Below, piece after piece: positions 47,801-58,642 of a stretch of DNA of 64,000 nt; position 1 is the stretch's first letter; every line of letters starts with the position of its first letter. The notes under the pieces were generated by a model. The model saw only the letters and a list, made by a program, of their open reading frames with translations. It was not told the DNA's origin and made no database searches. Origin of the DNA: Hansfordia pulvinata (taxonomy: Eukaryota; Ascomycota; Sordariomycetes; Xylariales). Position numbers and translations under genes: made by a program. The stretch is from the NCBI GenBank assembly GCA_006538405.1, contig BJKQ01000002.1, positions 3,100,001 to 3,164,000 of the forward strand, read 5' to 3'.

Positions 47801-48374
47801 CGGTCGGGCTTGCCACAGACGGCACACACTCCGGGAGCTTACGAGGTTTGCTACAGCCGGACGGTTGATTTTGAAAAGACGGTTGAATTCTTTTGATGGT
47901 GCATTTGGGGCGGCGGCGTTTGTCTTTTTCTTCTTTTTTCCCCCCTCTCTTTCCACGCAGAGCATCACCTCGACTGCATGGCCGGGGCGGGCAAGCTCCT
48001 CACTAGAGGCATGCAAAGGTCATGACGGGTTTCTATGTAGGACATGAGCAGCTAGATAATGGATGAGTCTGTAGGGGTTTGGGAAGTGAGCAACGCGGGA
48101 AGGGGTATCGTCGGCGTTGCCACTGTTCTGGGGGTCAGCAGCTCTTACTCCCAAACCCCATCAACTCTGGTTGCTTATTAGTGTAGTATCCGGCCGTTTT
48201 ATCCATACCCAAGTCCAATATGTACGGGTGGCGGCCGCGGGCATCGAATCGAGCCTGGACACAAGCCCGGTGGTGCATATTTCCCTCTTGTCGCGTGCGC
48301 CTGTGCCGTCAAATTGCAAGCCCGAACGGTTCCTGCTCCTGTTTTACCTGCGCCGGGGAGTCTGAGGCTGACGG
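47801..48374. other. Convergent 3' region
   Basis: Separates the stop codons of the WW gene (+) and the GH64 gene (-). No gene seen. Confidence 0.5.
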
Positions 48375-49910
48375 CTAGCGCAGGAACTTGTCCCGCAGGC
48401 TGCCGAGCTTCTCCTTGAGCGCGTGGCTCTTGGGCGGGGGCGGGGGCGGCCTGGATCTCTGCTGGTCCGGCGGCGGGAGCGGCATGGGCGGCCTCGCGTA
48501 CTCTCCGCCCTGTTGTTGTTGCTGCTGTTGCTGGTCCCCTCCCTGCGGCGGCGGCAACGGCATGGGCGGTCGCTGATAACCCCCGCCGCCGCCGCCGCCG
48601 CCGCTTAAGTGCTGCGTCCCGCCGACGGTGACGGTCAGCAGCAACGGGTCGCCGGCGTTGACCTTGCCGCTCTGGTCGTCGCCGCCCTCGGGCTGGACGT
48701 CGTCGTACGCGAAGGCGTAGCCCTTGGCGTCGACGTTGGCGGCGTGGACCAGGCGGGCGTAGTGGTTGGCCGGGTCGCGGGCGTAGAAGGTGTCGGGGGT
48801 GGTGGGGTGGGTGGTGATGGTGGGGGTACTCGTAGTAGCAGGAGGGAGGAGCAGCGAGGTGCGGGCAAAGGCGGCGGCCAGGCGGGGGATGATGGCGTTG
48901 CGCAACGGGGAAGGGCCCGTGGTGAAGGGGCCCGTGTTGCAGCCCAGGATGTCGGCCGTCGAGGGCGCGGGGAAGACCTCGCCGCCCACGGTGATGGTGC
49001 GGCTGCCGGCGCTGGTGTGGCCGTCGAGGACGCCCGAGGCGCACTGCGTGTCGATGCGGAAGAAGCGCCCGCGCCCTTGCTGCTGCTGCTGCTCATCGTC
49101 AAAGTGCGCCAGGACCTCGGCGACGTACGGCTCGAAGTAGCCGTCAAAGGCGGCGCCGACGGCCCCTCCGTGGGTCGCGTTGAGGACGCGCAGGGTCTTC
49201 TTGTTGGTGCCGCCGCTGCCGTCGCCGTCGGACCCGGACCCGGACCCGGACCCGGGCAAGGGGACGACCAGGCGGTCCCACGGGCGGCCGTCGCGGGCGG
49301 CCTGGTCGCGCAGGGCGGCGGCGAGGCGGTCGGCGCCGTCGGGGGGCATGCCGGCGACGACCTGGTCCGCCGTGACGCCGCTGCTGGTGCGCAGGTGCAG
49401 GGCGACGGGCAGGCGGGGCACAAAGTCGACGTAGCTGATGTTTGCGTACAGCTGGGCGTCGTTGAGGGTGAACTCGGCGAAGGCGAAGTCGACAGCCGCG
49501 TTGGCGTCGGACGGGTTGAGGACGCTGGGCTCGACGAGCGCCGGCTCTCCGTCCGGGTCCGCCGGGTTGGGGTTGAGCAGGAAGGTCAGGCGGCTGCCCC
49601 GGGAGATCCACACGCGGCCGCCGGCCATCTGGGGGATCTCGACGGTGCGCGGGCCGGGATCGGAGCCGGAGCCGGACCCGGAGCCGGGGCCGGCGGTAGG
49701 GGTAGGGGGGTTGTTCAGGGCGATGGCGCAGTCGGCCTCGAGCGGCGACAGGATCGAGGGCGGGCTGCGCGGGAAGTACAGCGAGCGGCCGTCGGCGCGC
49801 AGCAGGCAGCGCCGCCCGCCGTGCTGCAGCGCCATGCCCGTGACGTACGCCCACACCTCTTCGGCCGTGTCGCTGTTGTTCTGCAGCGCGATCCGCAGCG
49901 AGGAGGGCAT
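48375..49910 (-). CDS. Glycoside hydrolase family 64 (beta-1,3-glucanase) without a signal peptide
   Basis: Single exon, 511 aa from the ATG at 49910. GH64 enzymes release long laminarioligosaccharides from beta-1,3-glucan and have a thaumatin-like fold. Fungal-type marks are present in order: LRIALQNNSDTAEEVWAYVTG at the start (allowing an internal variation), GGRVWISRGSRLTFLLNP, FAFAEFTLNDAQLYANISYV with the acidic catalytic-cleft residues, CNTGPF, NHYARLVHAANVDAKGYAFAY and GKVNAGDPLLLTVTVGG at the domain end (about 420). The N-terminus is not a signal peptide, so export would be unconventional or the protein acts inside the cell. Two simple Gly-Ser-(Asp) linkers interrupt the domain, and the last 80 residues are a Pro/Gln/Gly tail with two copies of RPPMPLPPP and poly-Gln. 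One TACTCGTA lies in the coding region (48827-48834). Confidence 0.88.
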   Translation of the reverse strand: MPSSLRIALQNNSDTAEEVWAYVTGMALQHGGRRCLLRADGRSLYFPRSPPSILSPLEADCAIALNNPPTPTAGPGSGSGSGSDPGPRTVEIPQMAGGRVWISRGSRLTFLLNPNPADPDGEPALVEPSVLNPSDANAAVDFAFAEFTLNDAQLYANISYVDFVPRLPVALHLRTSSGVTADQVVAGMPPDGADRLAAALRDQAARDGRPWDRLVVPLPGSGSGSGSDGDGSGGTNKKTLRVLNATHGGAVGAAFDGYFEPYVAEVLAHFDDEQQQQQGRGRFFRIDTQCASGVLDGHTSAGSRTITVGGEVFPAPSTADILGCNTGPFTTGPSPLRNAIIPRLAAAFARTSLLLPPATTSTPTITTHPTTPDTFYARDPANHYARLVHAANVDAKGYAFAYDDVQPEGGDDQSGKVNAGDPLLLTVTVGGTQHLSGGGGGGGGYQRPPMPLPPPQGGDQQQQQQQQGGEYARPPMPLPPPDQQRSRPPPPPPKSHALKEKLGSLRDKFLR

Positions 49911-50646
49911 CGTGAAGACCGGGTGGGTGTGTGTGTGGTGTATGAGTGAGTGCGGGGCGGGGCGGGGCGCGGGGCAGACGACAGGAAGGCGGGATTTATT
50001 TATCTTGCAGGCAGTCGGGAAATGAAACGGCAGAGAGTCAAGAAGCCGTGTGCCTCTGGGAAAAAAGAAAAGACTGTCGGGGACAGCTACTAGTTAGACT
50101 GAACTCTGCGAGGGTTCAATGGGAGTTATCTGTGGGCGAGTCTGTGGGTGGGTGTGGGTATGCCTCTTCTCGATATACACGTCCGGGGCCAAGCAGGTGC
50201 TTATAATCGTAGAGGAGGAGCTGTGAACTGACTGGTCACCGCTCGCTTCTAATAACTCGCGCTTCTCGTAGCTGTCAGAAGTAAACCTGATTCTCGGCCG
50301 GGTGCCGTCTGGGCAGCGCTACCATGACGCACATACTCGCAGTGGGTATATGCCACGCCCACGTGGATCCCAGTCCAACGACGTCCTCGCACATCATCCC
50401 CGGCCCCTCCGGTGTACTTTGGGTATGTGGCCGCCGGCAAACCGGGGCTCAGCTCAGGGTTACTGTGCACCGTCGAGGGCTTCAAGTGCCGCATCTCACT
50501 CACCGGTCAGAAGTAGCGAAGGCGGCAGGCAACAAGAAAGATCACTGCCGGGCGGATAGAGTCATCAACGGGCCAGTTGGTTCCCCGCGAGATTGCCATT
50601 GCTGGGTATAATAAAGTCGTCCCACTACCCCCAACCCAACCCAACT
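49911..50646. other. Intergenic region
   Basis: Promoter DNA of the GH64 gene and 3' flank of RIX1. It includes a TG-rich run close to the GH64 start (about 49920-49945). No gene seen. Confidence 0.5.
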
Positions 50647-51576
50647 CTACTCGTCCTCGTCGTTGTCCGAGTCCAGCTCCATATTCAGGTGCACGCTCTC
50701 ATCATCGCTGCCGTCATCGCCGTCGTCGTCGTCGCCCCCGGCCGCCTTGGAGCTCTGCACCTGGTACAGCACCCCCGCCTCGCCCGCCATCGGCTCGCCC
50801 GCCTCCACGTCGATCTCGACCCTCTTGGAGGGCGACGGCGCCGCGTTGCCGCCGCCGCCGTCGTCGTCGTTGTCGCTCTTGCGCTTCAGCGAGCGCGCCG
50901 ACTCCGCGATGGGCGCCGTCTCCCCGCCGCCGACGTGCATTCCCCCGAGACCCGGCGCCCCGGGCCTGAACGTGTTGTGCTCCGGGTTCGCGGCCTGCAT
51001 CCGGGGCGGGCTCGGCGGCGCCGCGGCGGCGTCTGCGGTGGCGGTCTCGGCGGACCAGCGGGGGCCGGACGAGGAGGCCTCTTCAAGGGCGCGGCCGAAG
51101 GAGGAGGAGGAGCCGCCGCCGCCGCCGCCGCCGCCGCCGTTGGCCAGGAGCGAGGGCTGCGGCTCGCTGTCCACCGCCATGGTGTCGTCCAGGGACGCGT
51201 CCGCGTCCGCGGCCAGGCCAGCCATCAGGGGCCGGAAGTTGAAGCGCAGGACCTCGACGGCCGGGTCGCGCGGGAACCGCCGCTGCACAAAGGGCAGGAT
51301 GGACTGCGCCAGCTGGCCCGTCGCCTTGCGCGCCGGGAAGAGCACGCTGGCGACCTGCGCCTCCTTGTGCCCGCACAGGATGGCCGTGTTGAGCATCTGC
51401 GCCCGCATCGACGACTCGACCAGCTCCGTCGGCACGCTGCTGAACAGGCACACCAGCAGCGCCCCGGCCGCCTCCCGGTGCCGGCGGCTCAGCGACGCCG
51501 ACACGGGCTCGTCCTCCTCCTTGCTCGACAGGTACGCGTCCGCGTTCTGCGACACCGTCTTGGCCCTGCCGCCGTT

Positions 51577-51609
<33 letters not shown>

Positions 51610-53178
51610 GCCCCCCGCCACCTGCTGCTGCTGCTGCTGCTGTTTCGGCCGCCGCAGCTTGCCGGCCTGCCCCAGCAGGTCCCGGCAGCACGACTTGGCC
51701 GCCAGCGTCAGGCTGTCCACGGTGACCTTGCCCAGCGCCGGGCCCACCATCGACACGAGCTCGCCGATCAGGCCGTACGCCACGGCGCGGAACTCGGGCA
51801 ACCGGTAGGCCGACTCGAACATGCGCAGCGTCTGCTCCAGGGCCTCCTGCGCCACGGGGACGTAGTTGCTGCGCAGCCGCCGCGCCAGCGCGAGGTGCAG
51901 CTCGACCACCGCTGCCTGCACGTCCGGGAAGGCCGCCCACAGCTCGTCCTTCTCCTCCCGGCCGATCGCCGGGTTGAGCTGGACGGTCTCGGCCCTGCCC
52001 TTGCCCGGCGTCGTCGGCGGCATGATCGAGGACACCCGGGCGGCCAGGTCGACCAGCGCGCTGACGGGGACGGTGACGGGGGCCCGCGTGCGGACCCCGA
52101 GGAACGCCGCGAGGAGGCCGGCGAGGCCGACGAGCCTCTCGCTGCCGGCCTGGACGCCGGCCCACTCCGGCAGCGAGCCCGGCTTGTTGTCGCCCCCGCC
52201 CCCGCGGGCTCCTCCCGGTCCACGTCCACGGCGCCCGCCGGCGCCGGCGCGTAGCCCGAGTTGGACTCCCAGTGCTCCTGGACCGCCCGGAAGACCTGGT
52301 CGGCCGTCGCGTGGAACTCCCGGATGGTGTCACTCAGGTGCCGGCTCCACTCGGACGAGTCGCCCCCCTTGGCCGCCGTCATGTGCAGGCAGACGGCCAG
52401 GCGGCGGCTGCTGCGCGAGAGGGACGCGGGGACCGTGGCCTCGTCCGAGCTCGTCGGCGCCAGGTAAGGCCCTAGCTCCGGCCGGATCTTGGCGGCGATC
52501 TGGCGCAGGGTCGTGGGGTAGAGGGGGATCAGCGCGGACAGGGCCTCGAACACCGTCTCGACCAGGGCGAACGGCGGCCTGGCCCCCTTGCTGGTCGCCG
52601 GCGGCCTGATGATTTGCAGGCACGCCGCGGCGAGCGTGGGCAAGCTCGGGGTCACAATCTCCCGGATCAGGGTGGGGAACTTGTGCATCAGGGTGAAGAA
52701 CTTGGTGAGCGTGACGAGGCAGAGGTCCTTGGTCACGACGGGGTCTTTCTTCTGCTCGCGTCGTCAGCATATACCGCGAGCCCCGGGAGAAGCGACGTCG
52801 CGCGGAGAAGGGGTGGGGGGTTAAGCGGCATACCTGGAGAATGGAGAGGATGGCCCGGACCCAGGGCTCGCTTGCCTTGAGAGACTCCCAACCGCCGGCC
52901 TCGACCGTGGCCTTGGCCAGGGCAACGCCGGCATAGCGGCCTCTCGCGCTGCGGCCGTTCAGCAGGGCCAGTATCCGCGTCCGGAGCTTGTGCACCAGGT
53001 CGGCAGCCTCGGAGCCGCCCTGCCCCGGCTTCGTGCCCTGGGCTTTCGAGAGGGGCTCCTGGCACCGGAGGACATCCTTCAGCAGAAACGGCAGCAAGGC
53101 GGGGAGCTGCTCGGGGTCGGCGGCCGTGAGTCGGCGGCAGACGCTGCGCAGCTCCGACAGCATCGAGGGAGATGCCAT
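50647..53178 (-). CDS. RIX1: Pre-rRNA-processing protein RIX1/PELP1-like, one-base frameshift
   Basis: Structure is complement(join(50647..52751,52834..53178)); Rix1 with Ipi1/Ipi3 acts in late 60S ribosome maturation and ITS2 processing in the nucleus. Exon 1 (115 aa) holds LPFLLKDVLRCQEPLS and GRYAGVALAKATVEAGGWE; exon 2 continues with KKDPVVTKDLCLVTLTKFF, the alpha-helical RIX1 domain (PELP1 N-terminus). After DREEPAGAG the frame must shift by one base at two adjacent runs of five C (52193-52197 and 52199-52203; G in the mRNA) to reach DNKPGSLPEWAGVQAG and the C-terminal half, which ends at 50647. One extra G gives about 816 aa. The second half has poly-Gln and poly-Gly runs, a nuclear-type basic patch (KRKSDNDDD) and an acidic C-terminus. 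Homologous sequence on both sides argues for an error in the run, not gene loss. Confidence 0.82.
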
Positions 53179-54706
53179 GGCACAGCTCTCCAAGATGGGA
53201 CCTTTGTGTGCTCGGCCAAGGCAAGTAGGCAGGAAGACAAGTCGAATCAGAAGGCGAGTGAGTGGCTGTGGCTTGGAGAGCAGTACCCGTACAGACAGAC
53301 GGCCGGACCAGGCTGGTCTCGTCGAGGGTTGAATTTTGGTATTCCCCGCGCAGTGAGTTGGGATCGTGAGAACGAACTCGGCGCGCTCAGACGAACCGGG
53401 GAGCTTCGGTGTTGGGGGCCTTTGTTAAGTCTTTGGCGTAAAGCTGCCAGCCAATGATGAACAGCGCCGTCGATCTGCAGAGGTGGTCGTGATGTGGTTG
53501 ATATGTACCGTAGCTGGAGGATATTTTTTCCCCCAGCAGGAGTAGGGACCGTCCAGAAGTGGCTAGCGCAGCGACCGCCAAGCTTAGCCCAGTGAGCCAC
53601 TCACTTTATTCCGAAGAAAGACGGCTAGTCTAGTCAAGGTTAGATCAATGTCTTTTCTTCGAGTACTCGTACGTCCACTCACCCACTCCAGTTTACGAGT
53701 ATATGGGCAAGAGTGGCACTCGTACTCCGTGCATAACAGACAGAGCCGATTGACGTTGGAATTACTCGTCCAGCTGAGGGGTGTGAGGGGATAACCAGAT
53801 GCATTTCGATTTGCAGACCAGCATCTACTCGTAGATGCTTGATCACGGTAAACCATATCGGCAGGTACCAGGTGGCGGTCTCTCGATACCCTTCAATTGC
53901 GCACGTCTCAGTCGGGTGCCCCTGATCTGGTAACGGTCTGGAGGCCCCTGTCCGTCGAAATACATGCTCCTCACTCCGGCTCGACTTGGGCATGCCTCTC
54001 TTTAGGTCGAGGAGCCAGTGTCTTCAAGCAAGCAAGGCAAGTACCCGCCAACCAAGCTAAAGAGGGATTACTGCAGGGATCTCCGTTCATGACGGCACTG
54101 GGCCTTTCTGTTCGGCTGTCGCTGGTGGGTAAGGAAGGTACTTGGGAGCATGTAGCGGCAACGGCACAGGGCGCGGGCCTCTGGGCGGCCTTGGTGGCTG
54201 CCACCCCGCCAGCACGCAGCAAGCTACCCGTGCCTGATGTACTCGTACACCCAGAACCCAGAGTGGAGGGCGCCCAACGCCTCCGCGCTCCGTTACCCAG
54301 GCACCTGGCCAGCTTCCATGGTGATGGGTCCCCTTTAATTCGGCCCTGTCTGTCTGGCTCCCACCCACACGTCGATGCTCGTGGCTCCCATCTTGCAGCA
54401 CCCAACTGCTTCCTGGTCCGCTCATTTGTGCGTTTGCGCGTCCTGCGAGACATTCGCCTCTCTCTAATCCTGCTTTCCTTGGGCCTGCTCGGCTGCGCTG
54501 CCCGCTTCACCCCAACCACTGTTCCGCCTGCTGCTCCATCTCCTCGACAGCTGCCGCACCGACAAACGACCACATTCCGCCTCGGACTTCCACCCCCAAA
54601 CCGACAGCGACAACGACGACGATAGCGACATGGTTCTGCCCATTGTCTCCACTGCCCAGTAAAGCGCCGGCCAGAGACACCCACACCCACACACAAAACC
54701 GCCGTC
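53179..54706. other. Divergent promoter region, RIX1 / YPP1
   Basis: No gene supported. Four TACTCGTA/TACGAGTA copies (53664, 53694, 53826, 54240) fall in about 600 bases, the tightest group in the window. Confidence 0.5.
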
Positions 54707-57700
54707 ATGAGTGTACGTACGCCGGCCACCTCTGCTCCGACTCCCCGCCTACGTCTCGCTCCCTGACCCTGCCCTGCCCTCCGCGAACGGGCCCATGACG
54801 CTGTGACGCGATGTAAATTCCTGCACGGCATGGCACTGACCTCGCCCTCTCACCCTTCAGAATCCGACCAAGGCCGCCCACTACCTCCAGCTGCTTGAGG
54901 AGGCAAGATGCGACGGCAAATGGGACGACGTGCCTGAGCTGGTGCGCAAGGTCCGGAAACACGCCGCTGACAGAGCCTGTACGCTACGATTCCCTCCTAC
55001 CGCCAGCAATCCAACACACGCTTGGCCGGACCTCAGCTAACACAGCTCTCCCCCCGCCTATTTCAGGCCTTACCGCCGCCGCCGAGACCGAACATGCCAT
55101 TGTCAAAGCCACGCAAAAGAACCGGCCGACGTCTCGACCCAACACCGCCGTTCCGGCCCAGGATCTCAACATTGCCGACTTGTTGCCCAGGTTGCTGGTC
55201 GCCATCAGCGAGGAGGATACCCACCAGGAAGACAAGTTGCAGGGTCAGGTTAACGTCGGCTGGCTGCACTGGACCGCCGGCGAATATGAAGTCGCCGCCC
55301 ACCGATTACCCGAGAATCTCGACAACGAGCTTGCCCAGTTTGAGCAGGCCCAGCACATCTCCGAGTGGACCCGCGTCTGCATCCTCAAAGCCGCCTACCT
55401 CAAAGCCAACTGCCTCTCTCGCGACAACAAGCGCGTTGAGGCGCTGCTCGTCTTCGAGTCCGCACTGAACTCGCTGTCCAGCGTCTTCTCCGGCGACAAA
55501 GGCGGCAAGCAACTGCGCTTTTGGGCCGAGCTCTTCCTGACAGAGTACTGCATGCTCCAGGCCCGAGGCTTGGAGCGACGCGAGACGAGCCTCGCGGATG
55601 ACAATTCCCTGGCACCTTTCCGCGCCTGGGCGAAATATTGGGAGGCCTCCAACGCCCAAGGCACCCCTCCGGTCGGCGGCTATGGCTTTCGCGGCGCGGT
55701 GCCCCGGCGGAGGGTTTGGAATGAATACTATGCCGCCATATCTGGGATCCTGCAGCAAGACATGCCCTTTCCCACCGGCAACATCAGCGCCGTCACCAAT
55801 GAGGCTTCGGCGAGGAATCAGCTCCGGATGGAGCTGAAGAAGGTGGAGGCCGCCTATGAAGGCCTTGTTCTGTCCGAGACTAGCTTTCCCCGTGCTGAGG
55901 AGGAACGTGAAGAAGTCGAAAGTTTCGTTGCTATCGTCATGAGGAACTGGAGCATTCTGAACGGGCGCGACTGGCACGAGCAGGATCTTGGTCCTGGCGG
56001 CAAGGAGGGACTTAGCCGCGGAACCTTGGACATTCTCTACCGCGCCGCGACAAAAACTTTCCATTCCACTGCCATCCTGCGCTATCTCTTCACAGTCCAC
56101 CTCGCAGTCGCCGAATTCGAATTGGCTTTCCACGCTTTCGACTCGTACTTGGAAATCGTCAAGAAGGGCAAGGCCAGAGTGGACAAGACAGGCCACCCCG
56201 AGCCCAGCCTCGACGATGACTCGACTGTCCTGGAAACCATCTCTCAGGCCATTACAATCCTTTGCAAATTCGGCTTCGACGAAGCAGCTGCCAAAGCCCA
56301 CACCTTGGGCGTCGAGCTGGAGGGCATGTTGAAGAAGCTGCCCACACCGCTACCCAACACTGAAGGAAGTGTTCCGCCAGCGGTGGTTGAGGAAAACACA
56401 AACGGCGTCGTGTTGCACCCCAGAATACCCTCCAGGGTCAATGGGCTGGCGTGGCAGGCCATTGGCTTGGCATACGCCCAGTGGTCGCGAGCCACGTACG
56501 ACGCCACAATCCGGTCCGAAATCCAGGTCAAGGCGATCCGCAGCTTCCAAAAGTCACTCTCCCCCGACAATGGAAACCCGACGGACATCAGAACCTTGTT
56601 TACCTTGGGCCTGCTCTTGGCGGAGCAGCGCGAGCTCTCACCTGCCATTGACATAGTCAAGGCTGCTCTCATGTCTAACAAGAAGAGCGAGCAGCAGGCA
56701 TCGGAGGAGAAATCGTTTTGGAGAGAGCGTTCCCTCATACCGCTATGGCATTTGCTCGCTTTGCTTCTGAGCGCTAGGCAAGAATTCATGCTGGCCGCGA
56801 GAGCTTGCGAGGGCGCGTTCGAGCAATTCGAGGATCCGGCGGTTCTCTTCGGCTCGCAAGATCTTTCAGGCAGCTACCGAAGTGACCACCTCAATGCGGC
56901 TGAGCTCCACAACAACCCCAGAGGCCTGGTGGACGACATGGACGATATAGAAAAGGAGGGCATTCTGGAAGTCAAGATGACCCAGCTTGCTCTTTTGGAG
57001 GTGCTCGAGGGCCCCGAGGTCGCTGTCAATGCCAGCCACGAACTCCTCGTTCTGTACACGAGGCTGTTCGGGACGCAGAAAGACGGCCCTGCCCCCGTTG
57101 AGCACAAAACTCTCGAGGCTCCCAAGAGCTCGACTGGGACTCTGCGCCACATCCGCGGAAGCATATTCGGCCACAAACCCGACAAGACACCCCCTCGCCC
57201 AGCGAAGACGACGGGCACCAGCGAAAGCGAAAAATCCCCCAGCGCCAACAGGCCGCAAACCACCCAGACGGCGACCAGTGCGGGAACAAGCGCGCCCACC
57301 ATCCAAGTGACAAAGGATGCCGCCGATCAGAGCGACTCGGGTCGACCAACCAAGTCATCCAGTGTGCGCGGCCGCCGCAGCGATTCGACAAGACGAGGAA
57401 GCTTGAAGAAGCGGGACAGTGCTCACCAGAAGCATGCCAATAGTGGCGGAGCCACTCACCCGTCTACCACGCTTGACGGCGAAGACTTCTTCACACCCAT
57501 CGGCGACGGGGCCGCCAATGAGAGGCCCGACTTCTTCTCTCTCGGCAAGAGCAGCGTCTCCACGCAACAGCCTCTCGCCAAAGGCCGAGGCTTATTACGG
57601 TTCGACTCGAACGCTTCATCCAAGAACCCCACAATCGATCCCGACAACCTGGTTCTTGGCTCCCTGTCCGACTCCAACACTATCCCTCACGTACGGTTCC

Positions 57701-58642
57701 CTATGATACAACTGGCACGGCAGCGACAGACGATCCTCATCAAGGTTTGGCTCATGATCGCGGCCTTTTACCGCCGCGCCAAGATGCACAAGGATTCCAG
57801 AGGCGCCATCGATGAAGCCAAGAAGATCTTGGATGGCCTCGAGATGGAACCGGCGAGAGATGTAGGTGGGTCTGTCAGCACCAGGAATCCCGGCTGGGGG
57901 GGCAAGAAGTGTGTCGACGAGCTTTGGGGCGATGTGCGATCCGAGGTAAGCAGGCCCTTTCCTGAATTTTGCCTACACTCGAAGCTGGACACTGACAATA
58001 GCGACGCAGCTGGGCTATCTCGCGGTGTCGGAAGGGCAGTCATTTACCGGAAAGGCTTTCTTCGAGGATGCCTTGATGCACTATCCGGACCATCCGGCAG
58101 CCGTGGTTGGCTTGTCGGACCTTCTTCTCGACGTTTACTGCGAGAAGCTGTTGCCGCCGCCTGCCATCCCTGGGTTGCCGGGGCAAAGCGGCGTCCAGGT
58201 CGGGTCTGCCTCCCGGTCTTCCCGGAAGGGAGCAGAGCATGCCCACGGGCATGAATCGAGCCCTTCCACAATTCCATTGACGCCTCTCGGGCTCGGGATG
58301 GCGAACCTCACCATCTCCACCAAAACGCAAGACGGGTCGCCCACCTCCCCACAAGGTTCTGGCCCGACAATCGAAGACCTGCCTGCCCCCTACAAAGCAA
58401 CCTCACTGCCACTAGTGGATCGTCTTGCTGCTCGAGACCGAGCATACGGGCTGCTGTCGAATCTGACTAAGCTGGGGACAGGTTGGAACCTGTCCGAGGC
58501 CTGGTTTGCCTTGGCTAGGGCACACGAGGAGAGTGGTCAGCCGGACAAAGCTAAAGAGGCCCTGTGGTGGTGTGTGGAGCTCGAAGAGGGCATGGGTGTG
58601 CGTGGCTGGAGCTGTGTGGGAGTTGGGGGCTACGTGCTCTAG
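54707..58642 (+). CDS. YPP1: YPP1/TTC7-like PI4-kinase scaffold (TPR protein)
   Basis: Structure is join(54707..54712,54861..54978,55067..57945,58010..58642), 1211 aa. Exon 1 is only six bases (Met-Ser) before GTACGT; exon 2 encodes NPTKAAHYLQLLEEARCDGK, a start typical of the family, and every junction keeps the frame. Ypp1 bridges Efr3 and the PI4-kinase Stt4 at plasma-membrane patches, supporting PI4P synthesis and endocytosis. Helical TPR-like pairs run through residues about 50-760 (for example VNVGWLHWTAGEYEVAA, SEWTRVCILKAAYLKANCLS, NGLAWQAIGLAYAQWSRATY). A long Ser/Thr/Lys-rich disordered region (about 740-900) separates the C-terminal TPR part, which ends in the conserved ALWWCVELEEG and GGYVL. 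A strong match in overall order and size. Confidence 0.9.

Noticed and set aside
51083..52333. Long alternative minus frame across RIX1
   Set aside because: Gly/Arg/Ala-rich shadow of the RIX1 coding frame in GC-rich DNA.
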